Shown here: piece by piece, positions 35,801 through 48,676 of the stretch
Position numbering within the stretch: the stretch's first letter is position 1
Layout: each line of letters starts with the position of its first letter
Origin: Blepharisma japonicum
Taxonomy: Eukaryota > Ciliophora > Heterotrichea > Heterotrichida > Blepharismidae
DNA: 64,000 nucleotides
Assembly: GCA_949751835.1 (NCBI GenBank)
Contig: CATKHK010000050.1
Coordinates: 248,001-312,000, forward strand
Reading direction: 5' to 3'
Notes under the pieces: generated by a model
Database searches by the model: none
What the model was told of the DNA's origin: nothing
What the model saw: only the letters and a program-made list of their open reading frames with translations
Position numbers and translations under genes: made by a program

Positions 35801-37105
35801 AATGTGATTCCTTTGTGGAGCTTTGAAGAAAGTGAGCCTAAGCTGAAGAAATATAACCTTTATGATACTGTTAGCTTATTTATTCAATGGGTACGCTTTA
35901 CATAGGAACAAGATTTATTAGAAGATGCTTTGAAAAGAAATAATTATTATCATAATAATATTGAGTGGCTTATGATTAACAGCTTGAGCTTTGCATTTTC
36001 GTTTATAGAAGATGCTTTATCAGACCTCGTTAGTTGCGAACAAAATAGAATCAAGGATACTGGAACTATCATAAATGGTTTACTAATGGTTGGAATTATT
36101 ATTTTAGCTGTTTGCCTAGGAGTGCTTATATATTTTGTAGTTTCACTAAGGATTGTATATGAAAAATTTTGGAGCTTTATAAAAAAATCAGTTGCTATTA
36201 ATTATGCATATCTTAAGCAAGCTACCTTGGATCGACTCATATCAATTCATGGAGTTGACTTAGAATTAGACCAGGATAATATCGGCTTACAAAAACCACT
36301 TGATCTTCACAACTTCCATATAAAAACCACTCTTACTTGAAAATTTAGCGCAAGGTTGAGCTTTTTTGGAGTCATTTCATTATCCTATTATTTATTAACA
36401 ATGTTTTATCTCTACAAAGACTGCGAAGATTACATGTTTTATCGTCCAAAGCTGCTGGAAAATATTAATATACAGAGATCATATCTATCAAGAATAGGCT
36501 TATATGCGAGGGACATTAATAATGATATCAATAAAAAATATTACCCTAACTCCTATAGTTTTGCAAACTCCACAAAAGAGTTTACTTATTTGGTTTCAGA
36601 ATATGAAAGTCAATGTGAGATTCTACGCTCAAAGGGAATCTCAAACCTTCTTTCTAAAGAGCTAAAATCCGCACTTTATATCTCATTTGATTCTTCAGCA
36701 AAACTCTTGAAGCAAGGAACGTTTACTGCAGCACATTCAATTATTTTTGATGCCCTTAACATTGGTGGACCTGGGGGAATCCGTTCAGACCAAGAAATTT
36801 CCAATTTTATATCAAATTTCACGATTTTTCAGGATGCTCTAGCTGGGATATTTCATATGGCTGATAAAAGCTCTAAAGATGTGATTTCTTCACAGCTAAA
36901 CTTGATTACTTACACTACTATCCTTTTTTCTGCAGGTCTTGCCTTTCTTTTTTTATTTTATTATTTGCCGTTTATAAAGGCTCAAACCAAATTTTTAAAG
37001 AAAACCCGAATTTTACCCAAAATGATTCCAGCTTCAGCCAACGAGAGAAAGAGTGAAGCCATTTCTTATCAAACAAATGCGCTTAGTTTTGGAGATATAA
37101 AATAA
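32822..37105 (+). CDS. G7: PAS-domain multi-pass membrane protein (GGPGGIR subgroup)
   Basis: About 1412 residues; introns A 35406-35420, B 35492-35506, C 35891-35905. The ATG at 32822 (MIPTIKEADLNSHHLIS) aligns with G8 and follows the shared leader box. PAS starts near residue 568 (GTVSYINEKAAMILKV). The linker between PAS and the ninth helix is long and strongly acidic (EDDDEEEDADNES), the most charged of any copy. The loop insert reads GGPGGIRSDQEIS. The C-terminus is NALSFGDIK, nearly the NAFSVGDIK of G8. Closest relative in the window is G8, its immediate neighbour. Confidence 0.92.
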
Positions 37106-38598
37106 AGTAGATGTTAATTTTTGGATTATTATTGGATTATTTGCTATAAATAAAAATTATATAATTTCTTAATCATGATGCGTCTGTTTCATTTCAAGAT
37201 AGTCATTAATTGCAAGCATGAAGTATAATTTAACAATTTGATAAAATCTGTTTTTTAAGGAAATTTTATTTTAAAAATACATGATTAAGGATTATTTTTA
37301 TAAAATAAATATCAATTTAATTAATTTTCTTACTTAGGTGGCGGTGCAAGAAAATTGAGAGCTTGCTTCAAATTTGAAAAATGTTTAACTGGAAAACCTG
37401 TGACTCTATAAGGGTTTTTTTCAAATAGATAATTTGTGGATCAGATATATAATAGATAATTTAAGGATGTATTTGGTAATAATTGGATGGAAATTTCTGG
37501 AGCAATCCCAAAAGTAAAGAGTAGATCACCTTAAACAAATAAAAAGGGAAATGGAACTTAGTTAGTTTCGTTGGGATACAATCTATCAAAATTTTAAATT
37601 TTTGAAAATCTTTAGTACAATGGTTGGCTGAGTTAAGCTAATATCTAAAACGTACACTAAATTTTGGTAGGCATCATTTATTGATAATATATTAATAATA
37701 GTTTCTGAGAGACAATCATTATAATTGGCAATATACTAAAATAAATTCATATTTAGTAATCAAATTAGAAAATAAAAAATTATCTATTTTATTGTCTAGC
37801 CTCCCTTAGTAGAATTAATGACTTTTACTAAAATATTGAATTTAGAGTTAAAAAGCAAAAATAATTGCCCATTCTATTTTAATTCCAATATATAAAATGG
37901 TGCTCTAATTCCTGTCCAACAATGTCGGCTTTCTATGTATATTCAGGCTCAAAATGATGGATTCCAACACAAAGCTGTGGCCAAATCTAATAGGAAACGA
38001 TTTAGTAACTATTCTTGCCCGCAATACCCAAGAAATGGTTGCCCGAAATTATTTGCTCAAGCATCTGTGATTGTCTTCACAAATACGCAGAAGAGGTAGA
38101 TATATTTTCTACAACCTTAAAGGGGAAGCAGATTAGACAAATAAAAAGTTAGTCCCTCCTTCTTACTAATTACATGGCAAGAGGTTAAGTTAGAAATGGT
38201 GGTGCCCGATAAAGGTCGTCAACTCAATAGGTAATAACGCTGCTTAGAAATCAGATGCTTGTTCTGGCTCAGATTTACAAGAGGTGAAACCTCCAGTTCA
38301 TTTTGCAACTAGATTGGTTTTATAAATTTGCACGAAATGATACTTAGAAGTAGAAACCTTAGAGACCCATCTAACCTCAATATTAAAATTATTTTAATTC
38401 CAAGATTTACATTACTGATAAACAATTTAAAAAAATTGTTGCTGCCACCCAATTTGTAATCATATATTTTTGTATAGTGATAAGAATTTATTTATTAAAT
38501 TTAGGAGCAAGGATATAACTTAAAATGAAATATGTTTCAATTACTTTCTCGGGCATTTTTGTAAGTAAATTCTGTCTATTTATAAAAAATAACTTTTG
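37106..38598. other. G7-G8 intergenic with non-family coding-like traces
   Basis: Mostly AT-rich. The part 37907-38330 is less AT-rich and contains a 60-codon frame from ATG 37954 to TAG 38136 (with one TGA), including LIGNDLVTILARNTQEMVAR. A separate trace at about 38185-38324 reads KSDACSGSDLQEVK. The latter recalls the SGSDL/SGADL motif of AAA ATPases of the Msp1/katanin type. No intact gene is claimed. Confidence 0.35.
38557..38598 (+). promoter_or_regulatory. Leader box of G8, shared with G7
   Basis: TTTTGTAAGTAAATTCTGTC followed by TATTTATAAAAAATAA, matching the G7 leader in order and spacing to the ATG. Confidence 0.5.
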
Positions 38599-41500
38599 AT
38601 GAATACAAACGCCAAGGAGAATGATCTAAACTCCCATCACCTTATTTCAAGGAAAAGCACCTCTAGCAGTATCGAGGAATTATGGCAATTTTTCTTGAAC
38701 TGTATGATAGAAATATTTGAGACTCAATTTAGAACAGGAACTCCTTACAGAAATCAATTATTTATTGAAGTCGTTAAAAGCATGATAATATTTATTCAGA
38801 TATTATCATTATTTTGGTACCCCAGTATCTCTGTAAGTAATTGGAGTTCTTATTCGACATTTTGGAATTTTTTGTGGTACTTTAATTATGATAGCTTATG
38901 TATGGAATTAGATATTTTTTCTTATTGCTATATAGGTGAAATTTTTATCATTTGTTATTCAATTTTTATGATAATCCTATACAGCATTTTAAAATTCTCT
39001 GGGTATAAGCTGCCCCAAATATTTCTTTACATAGCTATAGAATTGATATCATTTTTATCTTCAATATCATTCATTCCTTTTTTAACAATTCTACTAGTAA
39101 TTTTTAAATACTCAGCATTTGAATACTCAGAAGCTCAAGAATATTACGATCATGATTTAAGTAAATTAAATTATGGCTGATTAGGGTCAATTTTTTGCCC
39201 AATACTTATAGTATTGCTGATTATACTGGCTTTCATGGATGAGCTTGTAAGAGCTGATATAAGGCACTCCTCATGTCAAAAAAACTTAAGAGCACGATCT
39301 GATTCGACATGGGACTTGCTGTGGATAACTTTTTGTGTTATTCAATGTTTTTTGTATGTTTTTCTGGATAAGTCTGCAGTGCTATTTTATTTAACAATAC
39401 TGTTAATACTAAGCTTATATGTCTTTTGGTGTGGTTTTAGGTATTTGCATTATTACAATCCTGTAGAAAACTCCATACAAAACAGTAAAATCGGCTCTAT
39501 TTCTGTTACTCTTACTATTTTTATACTTGGCTATACAATTGATAATGCTGCTACAATGACATTATTAAGCTTCATTTTGTTACCTTTAGTAGTCGCTTTT
39601 ATATTTTATTGGACCAATAAGAAATACTTGAAACTTCAAAGCTATAAAAAGAATTCATTGAATCAATTTTCATTCGAGCATTCTATGAGGCATTTTCTAA
39701 CAAATAAAAACTGCGATAATATTGAAGAAATCATTCGGCTATTCTCAAGTTGCTTTAATCATGATAAATTTAAAAATACATCTCTTTTTGTCATATGAGA
39801 AGTAAACTTTATTCAAAATATCGCTAAAGATGAAAGACTAGCTAGAGTAAGGCTTGTAAGGATAAATAGAGCAGAATTTAGTATTGAGGGAACCCTTCAA
39901 AAATACAGAATTTTAGCAAAATTGAACAGCACGAAATCCAAAAAACTACCAGAAGTTGATTATTTGGAGTATTTAACTGGGCTTGATGAAGCGAAAAGAT
40001 GTGATGAAGAAATTTGCCAAACTCTATTAGATTTATGGACTGAGATTGTATGTAAATCCCCAGAAATTATAAAACTCAGAAATTTGACTGAAAGAGTTGC
40101 TGATCTTTCTTTTAAAATCAAAGAATTATATAGAGATCTTGCAGATAAAAACAAATTTTCAGAAGTTTTTGAATTATATGGATTTTTTTTAATAAATATC
40201 CTTGGGGAGTCCCAAGAAGGAAACTTAATACTAAAAAGAAAGCATGGATTTAAAGAATTTAGCTCAGCATCAGGAAGCCAAAAAACGCTTGGATCTTATA
40301 GTGAAACTCAAGGTGTTATGCTGATCTCTACAGATCCTGAATCATTTGGCTCTATTTCATATATTAACGAAAAGGCTGAAATGATTTTGAAAGTTTCACA
40401 AATCGAAGTGGCAAGTTCTGATTTCAATATATTTGTTCCAAGGCCTTTTAACATCAACCACAACCAAAAATTGAAGCGATTTTATGAGCACTGTACTGAA
40501 ACTGTGGTAAATAAACTTTCTTCGTTATATTTATTAGACCATAACGGATTTATTGTAGAATGCTATATACTAGTAAGGATCACAGCATTTAATAACAAAG
40601 CTTATTTTATGGTCTCTTTCTCCCCTGTTATTACTACCAGACAAGCTATTCTTATTTCACAAGATGGACTAATTTACGCTCATTCCATACAATTGCCATC
40701 TTCAATTGGAATGGAAAGACTGGATTTATCAAATATGAATATTTCAGAACTCCCACTTGGGATTTCTATAAAAAATTTAATTCCATTCGAGCCTTATATA
40801 GCCAAATTCTATCACAAAGAAGTCGTAATTGTGTATATTACCAAAAATCAGCGAGGGGTAATAATTCATATAATTTTGGTGATAATTGACCATTATGAAA
40901 AAGAAAAATGAAAAAATAGACAATCCGATGAGCAAATTGAATATTACACAAAGGTTTCTCCAATCCGGGAAATAGCTAGTGGAGTATATGAAAGAGAAAG
41001 CTTAGAAATGGATAAAAATACAAATCTTGACTCTCTGATGCCTTCTATCACCGAAAAAACCGTCTTAATAAATACTACTTATGGTGCAACAAGCGAAATC
41101 CGTGAAGAAGACGATATAGAAAGAACGCCGATCCTAGAAAATAGTAATTCACAAGCCTCCTCAATAGACAGTAAGTTTTAAACAGAAATTGCTTTCAAGT
41201 ATGTTGGGGAAACAAGTAATGCTATTATCAGATTTCAATGGGTATTGCTACTAGCTGTATTATTTATGCAGATTATTGCGATGATTGGAACAAATATTGG
41301 GATTTTGATATATATCATAGATGATGTTACTCATACAATTTCTTTAGAAACCTTTAATCATCTCGGACAAATCATGTTTCAAATTGGATCAGTCGCTGAC
41401 CTTGCTAGGTCAATTGATCTTGAAGTCAGTGAGGGAAAATATGACTTGAATAGAGACTTAGGATATCTAAGCCAAGGAATTGACACTTTATCTAAGTTAC

Positions 41501-42870
41501 AAAGTACAATTCTAAGTGATAAATCAATGTGGAGCTACTGCAAAAGTTCAGAAATTGTGACTGAAAAAATGATTCCTTTGTGGGATTTTGGTGGGGGAGA
41601 TCCTAAGCTAGAAAAATTTAACCTTTATGATACTGTTACTTTGTTTATTCAATGGGTATGCCTTACATAGGAACAAAATTTATTAAAAGAAGCTTTAAAG
41701 AAAAATAATTCTTATAAAGACAGTATCAACTGACTAATGATTAATAGTCTGAGTTTTGCGTTTTCCATTATAGAAAATGCTTTGGCAGATTTGGTCAGCT
41801 GTGAGCATAATAGGATTTCAGATACTGGAACTATTATAAATAGTCTTTTAATGCTTGGTGTAATTATTTTGGCTATTTGTTTAGGAGTCCTTGTATATTT
41901 TATAGTTTCGCTTAGAATTGTATATGAGAAATTTTGGAGCTTTATTAAGAAATCAGTAGCTATTAATTATGTATATCTTAAGCAAGCTGCCTGGGATAGA
42001 CTGATATCAGTTCATGGTGTCGAATTGAATCAAGAAAGCAATGGCTTACAGAAACCTGTTGATCTGCACAGTTTTCATATAAAAACTACCCTCACTTGGA
42101 AATTCAGTGCAAGGTTAATATTTTTTGGCGCAATCTCCTTATCATTTTATTTGCTTATCATGCTTTTCCTTTTTAAAAATTGTGAAGATTTAATGAAAAA
42201 TCGGCCTAAGCTACTAGAAACTATTAATTTGCAACGATCTTTGCTGTCAAGAATAGGGTTATATGCAAGAGATATCAATAATGAAGTCAACAAAAAATTT
42301 TATGCAAATTCTTATAGCTTTGCTAACTCCACAAAAGAATTTACGAATTTGATTTCTCTTTATGATTATCAATGCGAATTAATGCGCTCAAGTGGCATTG
42401 CAAACCTTCTTTCTAGCAAACTAAAAGTTGCTCTTTATGAGTCATTTAATTCTTCAGATGATCTTCTCAAATATGGGGCACTTGCTGCAGCAAAGTCAAT
42501 TGTTTTTGATGCTTATAACATTGGTGGTCCTGGAGGGATTCGTTCAGATGAAGAAATTTCTGATTTTGTATCACATTTTACCATTTTTCAGGATGCTTTA
42601 GCTGGGATATTTGATATGGCTGATGCAAGCTCCAAAGATGTAATTTCGTTGCAGCTGGCTTTAATTACCTACACTACTGCTCTTTTTTCAGTTGGCCAAG
42701 CCTTGCTATATTTATTTTATTATTTGCCATTTATAAAGACACAAACCAAATTTTTAAGGAAAACAAAAATTTTGCCAAAAATGATTCCAGTTGCAGCTGG
42801 AGAGAAAAAGGGTGAAGGATTAGCATTTTCTTCTCAAACAAATGCTTTTAGTGTAGGAGATATAAAATAA
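38599..42870 (+). CDS. G8: PAS-domain multi-pass membrane protein; exposes the cryptic intron A
   Basis: About 1408 residues; introns A 41171-41185, B 41257-41271, C 41656-41670. The ATG at 38599 gives MNTNAKENDLNSHHLIS. Intron A contains an in-frame TAA, so the gene would be broken if this segment were coding; removing the 15 nt joins SIDK to IAFKYVGE in frame. Intron B has no in-frame stop here. PAS starts near residue 570 (GSISYINEKAEMILKV). The loop insert is GGPGGIRSDEEIS. Compared with the first copies in the array this gene uses more TGG and fewer TGA for Trp. Confidence 0.92.
41171..41185 (+). other. 15-nt intron A of G8, the only copy with an in-frame stop
   Basis: GTAAGTTTTAAACAG, phase 1. 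All ten other copies have a 15-nt GT...AG segment at exactly this place. Here the frame read through would hit TAA, which shows that the segment is removed. Confidence 0.85.
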
Positions 42871-44452
42871 AGTAATAATAATTGAGTGTTTATCTGAAAG
42901 AGAGAGAAAGGATTTAATTTTAATAAAATAAAACCACAGCATGTATGTGAAAGTATATAAGATAAAATATTGCCTATTAATAGTCATTATAAATGTAAAT
43001 GATTGACGCTCCGTTTCGATTATTTTAAATAAAATTTTATAGAATATTTTAATATTAATATTTAAAAAGATCGTTATAAGCAAAAATTATTCCCATCCTA
43101 GATAAAGCATTTTATTTAAAATTCCTAAAATAAGTTAAAATTAACCTCTATGCTAATCAAAGATTCATATGCCAAAACAAGATTTTAAACTCACGCCCAC
43201 ATCAATTCTAGCTATTTTTGATAATTGTGAATATTGGATATTTTTCAATATATTCGTTTCTATGGCTTCAAATGCAATTTATAAGATTATATATACTCAT
43301 TCTCTTTTTATATGAGAATAAATTAAATATAGATAATTAAAACGAGTTGATAAAGAAAACCAGAAACACTTATTATCTGACTTTAAACATGAGTAAATCT
43401 GCCAAACTGATCAACTCAGCAAACTTATGAAATATAAACTCCCTTTCTAGCTATAATTTTGGGCTAATTAGAGCAAGCTAATATTTGAATTGTTTAAAAC
43501 GCTCATAAAAAATTTTTTAAAAAATTTTGAAATATGGAAGTTTTGATCACATATTTATTTAAGACAATCTCTCATCAAAAATATCTACATTTCAGAAGAA
43601 GAACACTATTTTAAATGATAAAATCATTTAGCTAGTAATTAAGAAACTAATAAACATCCCAAATTAAGAAAAATCATTTTTCTATTATTGCAACTGAGAA
43701 TATTGTACCAATATGAAAATTAATTTGGGTGAGTGCTAAAGATACACAATTCAAATGATATTTTTATGCCTATTGTCTTTATAAATTTTATTTGGGATCA
43801 AAAACTTATTAATGATGCAAAAAGCCAAATAGGATACGAGAATGATACTAAATGACCTATGATAAATAGGGTCAGCTTTGCCCTTATATGCATAATAGAA
43901 ATAAATAGATATTATGAATTGCTTATTAGCATTACATACTTAATGTAATAATTTGAGAAATTTAGATTAAATTTAATACCTAAAATTCCATTTTTCTTTT
44001 ATATAAACACAAATATTCATAGATTAGATATTAAATTTTTATTTATTTTTCAATATTTTTAATTATATATATTTTTAGCGCTCCATTAAATAATTAAGGT
44101 TAAAGATGAGAAATTTTTCTAAAAAATTAGAATAGTGTAAAAATGTGTCCATTAGTAAAATTTTGTATAACATGTATATGATTTAATTTATTCTAAAAAT
44201 TTAAGGATGTAATTTTTATTCTTATTAATTAGATTACCTAATTAATTACGTTATATATATAGCTTATGCCATTTTTAGGATCGGTTTTAGAAGGTAAAAA
44301 TAATTTCAATTTGAACATGATTTTGCCATTTGGTATTGAACAGTTCGGCTAAAAGGCTAAGAGTTCAATTATGCTTTTAAATTTTCATTTACTAATTGGA
44401 TCATCATAAAATAAATAGATAGATGCCATAAGCAGGCGCATCATTAGTAAAT
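42871..44452. other. G8-G9 intergenic with a family fragment
   Basis: Very AT-rich. No intact gene. It holds the middle fragment of a lost copy at about 43585-43946 (separate entry). Confidence 0.6.
43585..43946 (+). pseudogene. Internal fragment of an array paralogue (loop after helix nine to helix ten)
   Basis: ATENIVPIW (about 43690-43715) matches the TENIVPIWEF of G9. Further on QKLINDAKSQIGYENDTKW followed by PMINRVSFALI matches the TQKLMSD...WLMINGFSFSL stretch of G9. Upstream CACTATTTTAAATGATAAA matches the sequence coding for ILNDKS. Frames change and stops intervene, and nothing is left of the N-terminal half. It is closest to the G9/G10/G11 group. Confidence 0.75.
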
Positions 44453-47400
44453 ATGAAATTCTTATCAAAAAATGAGGCTGAGAATTTCAGCCAGCGTATT
44501 TTTAGCCAAAAAACTGGGAATTGGTATCAGATAGGATGAAACTCATTAGTGAGCTACTTAGTTGAAGGTTTTAAGCCTCAATATAGCTGCAAAATGCCAT
44601 ATAAAATTCAACTTTTAATAGAGCTAATCAGCAATATCACAGTCGTTTTTCAAATTGTATCTCTTTTCTGATATCCAGTGAAAACACCCAAAAACTGGAA
44701 TGCTCATTCGCTACTTTGAAATGATTTACGTGTATTCAACTACGATTATATATGCAAAGTAAATGGCATTTATAGCTTTTGCTATTATGGACAAATTTTT
44801 GTTATTTTTAGTTCAATCTTTGCCATAATAAGCGCGTGAGCAATTAAAAATACATTAAAAAAGGCTTCGAAAATTTTAATTTACTATGCAAAGATAGTTA
44901 TAGGTATTTTTACTAGGGTTTCATTAATCCCAAGCTTAAAGCTTCTACTTTTGATTTTTAAATATTCAGCATTTGATTTTTCAGAAGTTCAAGAATATGC
45001 AGGCATGAGCCCTGATTATTATGATTATGGATTAATAGGTTCAATATTTTCTATTATTGGGTTCGGATTGCTGCTTATAATAAATTTGGTTTATGAATTA
45101 ATCACTGCAGATTTAAGACACTTTAATGCAAAACGAAATATAAGAGCAAGATCTCATTCTTCAATAAATTTATGATGAATTTTTTTTTGTGTAATCGAAG
45201 TGATTTTTTACTTATATCTCGACCATGATAAAATAATTGGTTTTATGATTTTTACATTGATTTCGTCTGCTATTCTATTAGTAAAATTTTTGTATTTTTT
45301 GCCATATTATAATTCAATAGAAAATTCAATCTGAACTAGTAAAATAGTTTCAGTAGCTGCAGGCTCTCTCGCATTTCTGCTTGGCTACCTATATGATGAT
45401 GCTTATATTATTATTTTTATTTTTGTTTTTTTTACTCCCTTTGCTAATATTTTACTTATTATTTATATAATCAAAAACTATTCCAAACTTCAGCTTACAA
45501 AAAATCCTTACTCAAGCCAATATAATTATGAGAAATCTATTAGGCATTTATTGTCTGACAAGCACTGCAAAAATAAAGAAGAAGTTATTGAAATGCTTTC
45601 ACATTTTTCTAATAATCAGACCTGCACAATTGATGGACTTTTTGCTATATGGGAATCAAATTTTTATATTGATGTTGCAAAAGATGAAAGATTAGCAATG
45701 GTAAAACTTGCTCAAATTAATAATATCAAGACTAATTTTGAAGGGTGAATCCAAAAATACAGAATTTCCAAGAAATTTCACCAGAGAGGATTTACAATTT
45801 TAAAAGAAATTGAATACTTACAATATTTAAAAAAGCTTCATTCTGCTAAAAATAAAGACAAAGAGCTTTGCTATAACCTGCTAGATCTTTATGTTGAAAT
45901 TTTATACAAAAATACACGTATTATAAAGCTTCGATATTTAATCTCAAAATTATATTGCCTTGCTAAAGAAACAAAACATTTATATAAATTCCTTGTAGAA
46001 AATTATAAATATCCAGAGTCATTTGAATTTTATGCATATTTTTTAATAAGATTATTAGGACAAACAGATGAAGGAAACATTTTACTAAAAAGAAAACAGA
46101 GTATAAAAGAAGATGTAATTATAGATCAAGGTCAACTAGAGGAATATGGAGAAAGTGTTGGAGTTATTTTTTTATCAACAGAGTGCGATTTATTTGGAAC
46201 AATTGCTTTTATAAATTCAAAAGCCTCAACATTACTTAAAGTGTCATTATTAGATGCTATAGGTAAAAATTTTGATAATTTTATTCCATCACCCTACGCT
46301 TTAAATCATAATGAATATATGAAACAATTTCTAAGATTTGGCACTAAAACAGCAGTTGAAAAACCTTTTACTTTAATTTTACAGGATAATTGTGGATATA
46401 TTTTTGAGTGCAATATTATGGTTAAGTTGACTGCTTTTAAAGACAAAGCATATTTCTTAATATCTTTTTCCCCTATTTCTTCAAATAGGCAAGTACTTTT
46501 AATATCAGAAGAAGGAGAAATCTACAATCATTCATATCAGCTATCAACTTTACTAGGATACCCAAAAGAAAATATAAAAAGCATGCATTTGCGCAACCTC
46601 GTCAATGGGCTTGAGCTGTCGAATATGGAGCTATACAATCCAACGCTAATTAAGTGCAATAATCGCGATTTAGAATTTATTCATATAACTAAAAAGGTAA
46701 AATCAACTGATATACACTTACTTTTAATCCTTTCAGATAATTATGAAAAAGAATTGTGAAAAAACAAAAAAACGGAAGAGCAGTTGAAATTCAATACAAA
46801 AGATCTATCAACTTGCTCAATGCCTTCAAAAATTAGCAATAAAAGTTTATTTAAAAAAGAAAATGAAACATTTAGCGAAATTAATGAATCCCATAAAGCA
46901 TATTCTAAAATAAAAAATGCATATAAATCAATAGAAGAAAATTTTGAAATCCCAATATCTTTTAATCAAGCAAACAAAAATATTTTGTCTGAGCGTAATT
47001 TTTATAAAGAAATTGCATATAAAAACAATAAAAGGACAGCGTTTTTACTTCAAAAATTTCAATGAATTTTGTTTTTAACTGTATTTAATATATAGGTTTT
47101 ATTATTGATTGCTATAAATATTGGAATTTTAGTCTATATTGTTGATAATGTGGGCAATTCTGATTTATCAACAGTTTTTTCGACTTTAGGCAACATTGAA
47201 TTAAGTATTGGAATACTTTCCATCTTAGGTGAAAATATCAATGATGAAATTTCTCTAGGTAAATTCAATCTTACTCGTGATTTAGGAATTTTATATTGAA
47301 CATATAATCAGCTGAATTTAGCAAAAAGCGAATTAATCGATGATTTTCCAAAATGAAGTAATTGCCCTTGCTCTGATATTGTGACAGAAAATATTGTACC

Positions 47401-48652
47401 AATATGGGAATTTAATTCAGGAAAAATGCTAAGAAAATATAATCTATATGATACTTTGTCAATGTTTATTGATTATGTATTTGATATTTAGACTCAAAAA
47501 TTAATGAGCGACTCTAAAAGCCGAAAAGGATATGAAGAAGATATTAAATGGCTCATGATAAATGGGTTTAGTTTTTCACTGAGATATGTTCATAAAGCAT
47601 CAAAAGATTTGTTAGAATGTGAAAAAAATACCAAAAGTGATAAAAGCATTGTTATTAATGGTTTATTTATTATTGGAATTTTAATTTGCGCCATTTTTAT
47701 AGCATTACTGATGGGTTTTGCTTATTTTTTAAAAGTCGTTTATGATAAATTTTGGTCAAATTTAAAAAAATCAGTTACTATGAGTTCTGATTTTTTGAAA
47801 GGCACTATTTTTGAAAGGCTTTCGTCAGTCCATAGCCAAGAATCAATTTATTATGATACCTATTATAAAAATTCCAAAAAAATATCGAACTATCATATAA
47901 AAACTACCCTTGCTAAAAGACTATTTTATAGATTAAGCTTGATTATTATTATTTCTCTTTGCTTTTATTTGGTCATGATATTTTATTTGTACAAAAGCTG
48001 TCAAGAATCAATGATAGATAGATCGAGATTATTACAAAATTTCAAATTTAGAAGCATTTTGATATCAAGGCTATCCTTGTATATTAAAGAAATAAATGAT
48101 AATTTATTCTTAAAATATTATCCAGAATCTTATGATTTTGCAAATCCTTATACAGAGTTTTATAAGGTTATTGATGAATATGGCTTGGAATATAAAAAAT
48201 TGCTATCAAGTAAATGAGATTATTTATTATCAAAAGATATCAAAGAAAGTCTTTTTGAGTCTACAAATTATCCTTTGAGCTATATGAAATTTGGGCTTAT
48301 TTCTGCTTCAAATTTGGTTATAGATGATTCATTATTTTTAAGTCAAGTTTACTCAGATAGTCAATATTCGGATTATTATGTAAGCACTATGACATTGCAA
48401 AGTGGCTTATCCAGCAGCTTTAAATTAGCAGATGCAAGCTCAAAAGATTATATTAAAAATCAGCTAAATTCGATGGTATCTCTTACAATCCTTTTTTCAG
48501 CTATTCTTGGGACTTTAAGTTTGTTTTATTATTTACCGTATTTAAGGCAGGAAAAGAAATTTGTTGATAAAGCTTGCTTTTTGCTGGAAATTATTGCTAG
48601 TTCTAAAGAAAATCAAGCAAAACTTCTTTTAAAAAAAAATAATAACTTATAA
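44453..48652 (+). CDS. G9: PAS-domain multi-pass membrane protein
   Basis: About 1384 residues; introns A 46995-47009 (ending AAG), B 47081-47095, C 47477-47491. ATG 44453 is chosen because the earlier in-frame ATG at 44423 is followed at once by TAA. N-terminus MKFLSKNEAENFSQ. PAS starts near residue 566 (GTIAFINSKASTLLKV), with the following FIPSPYALNHNEYM. The segment before helix nine (YKNNKRTAFLLQKFQW) is the alignment guide for the insertion in G10. The C-terminal motif is altered (CFLLEIIAS instead of ILPKMIP). Only 24 bp separate its TAA from the ATG of G10. Confidence 0.92.
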
Positions 48653-48676
48653 TTTAAGGAAATTTTAAATAAATAA

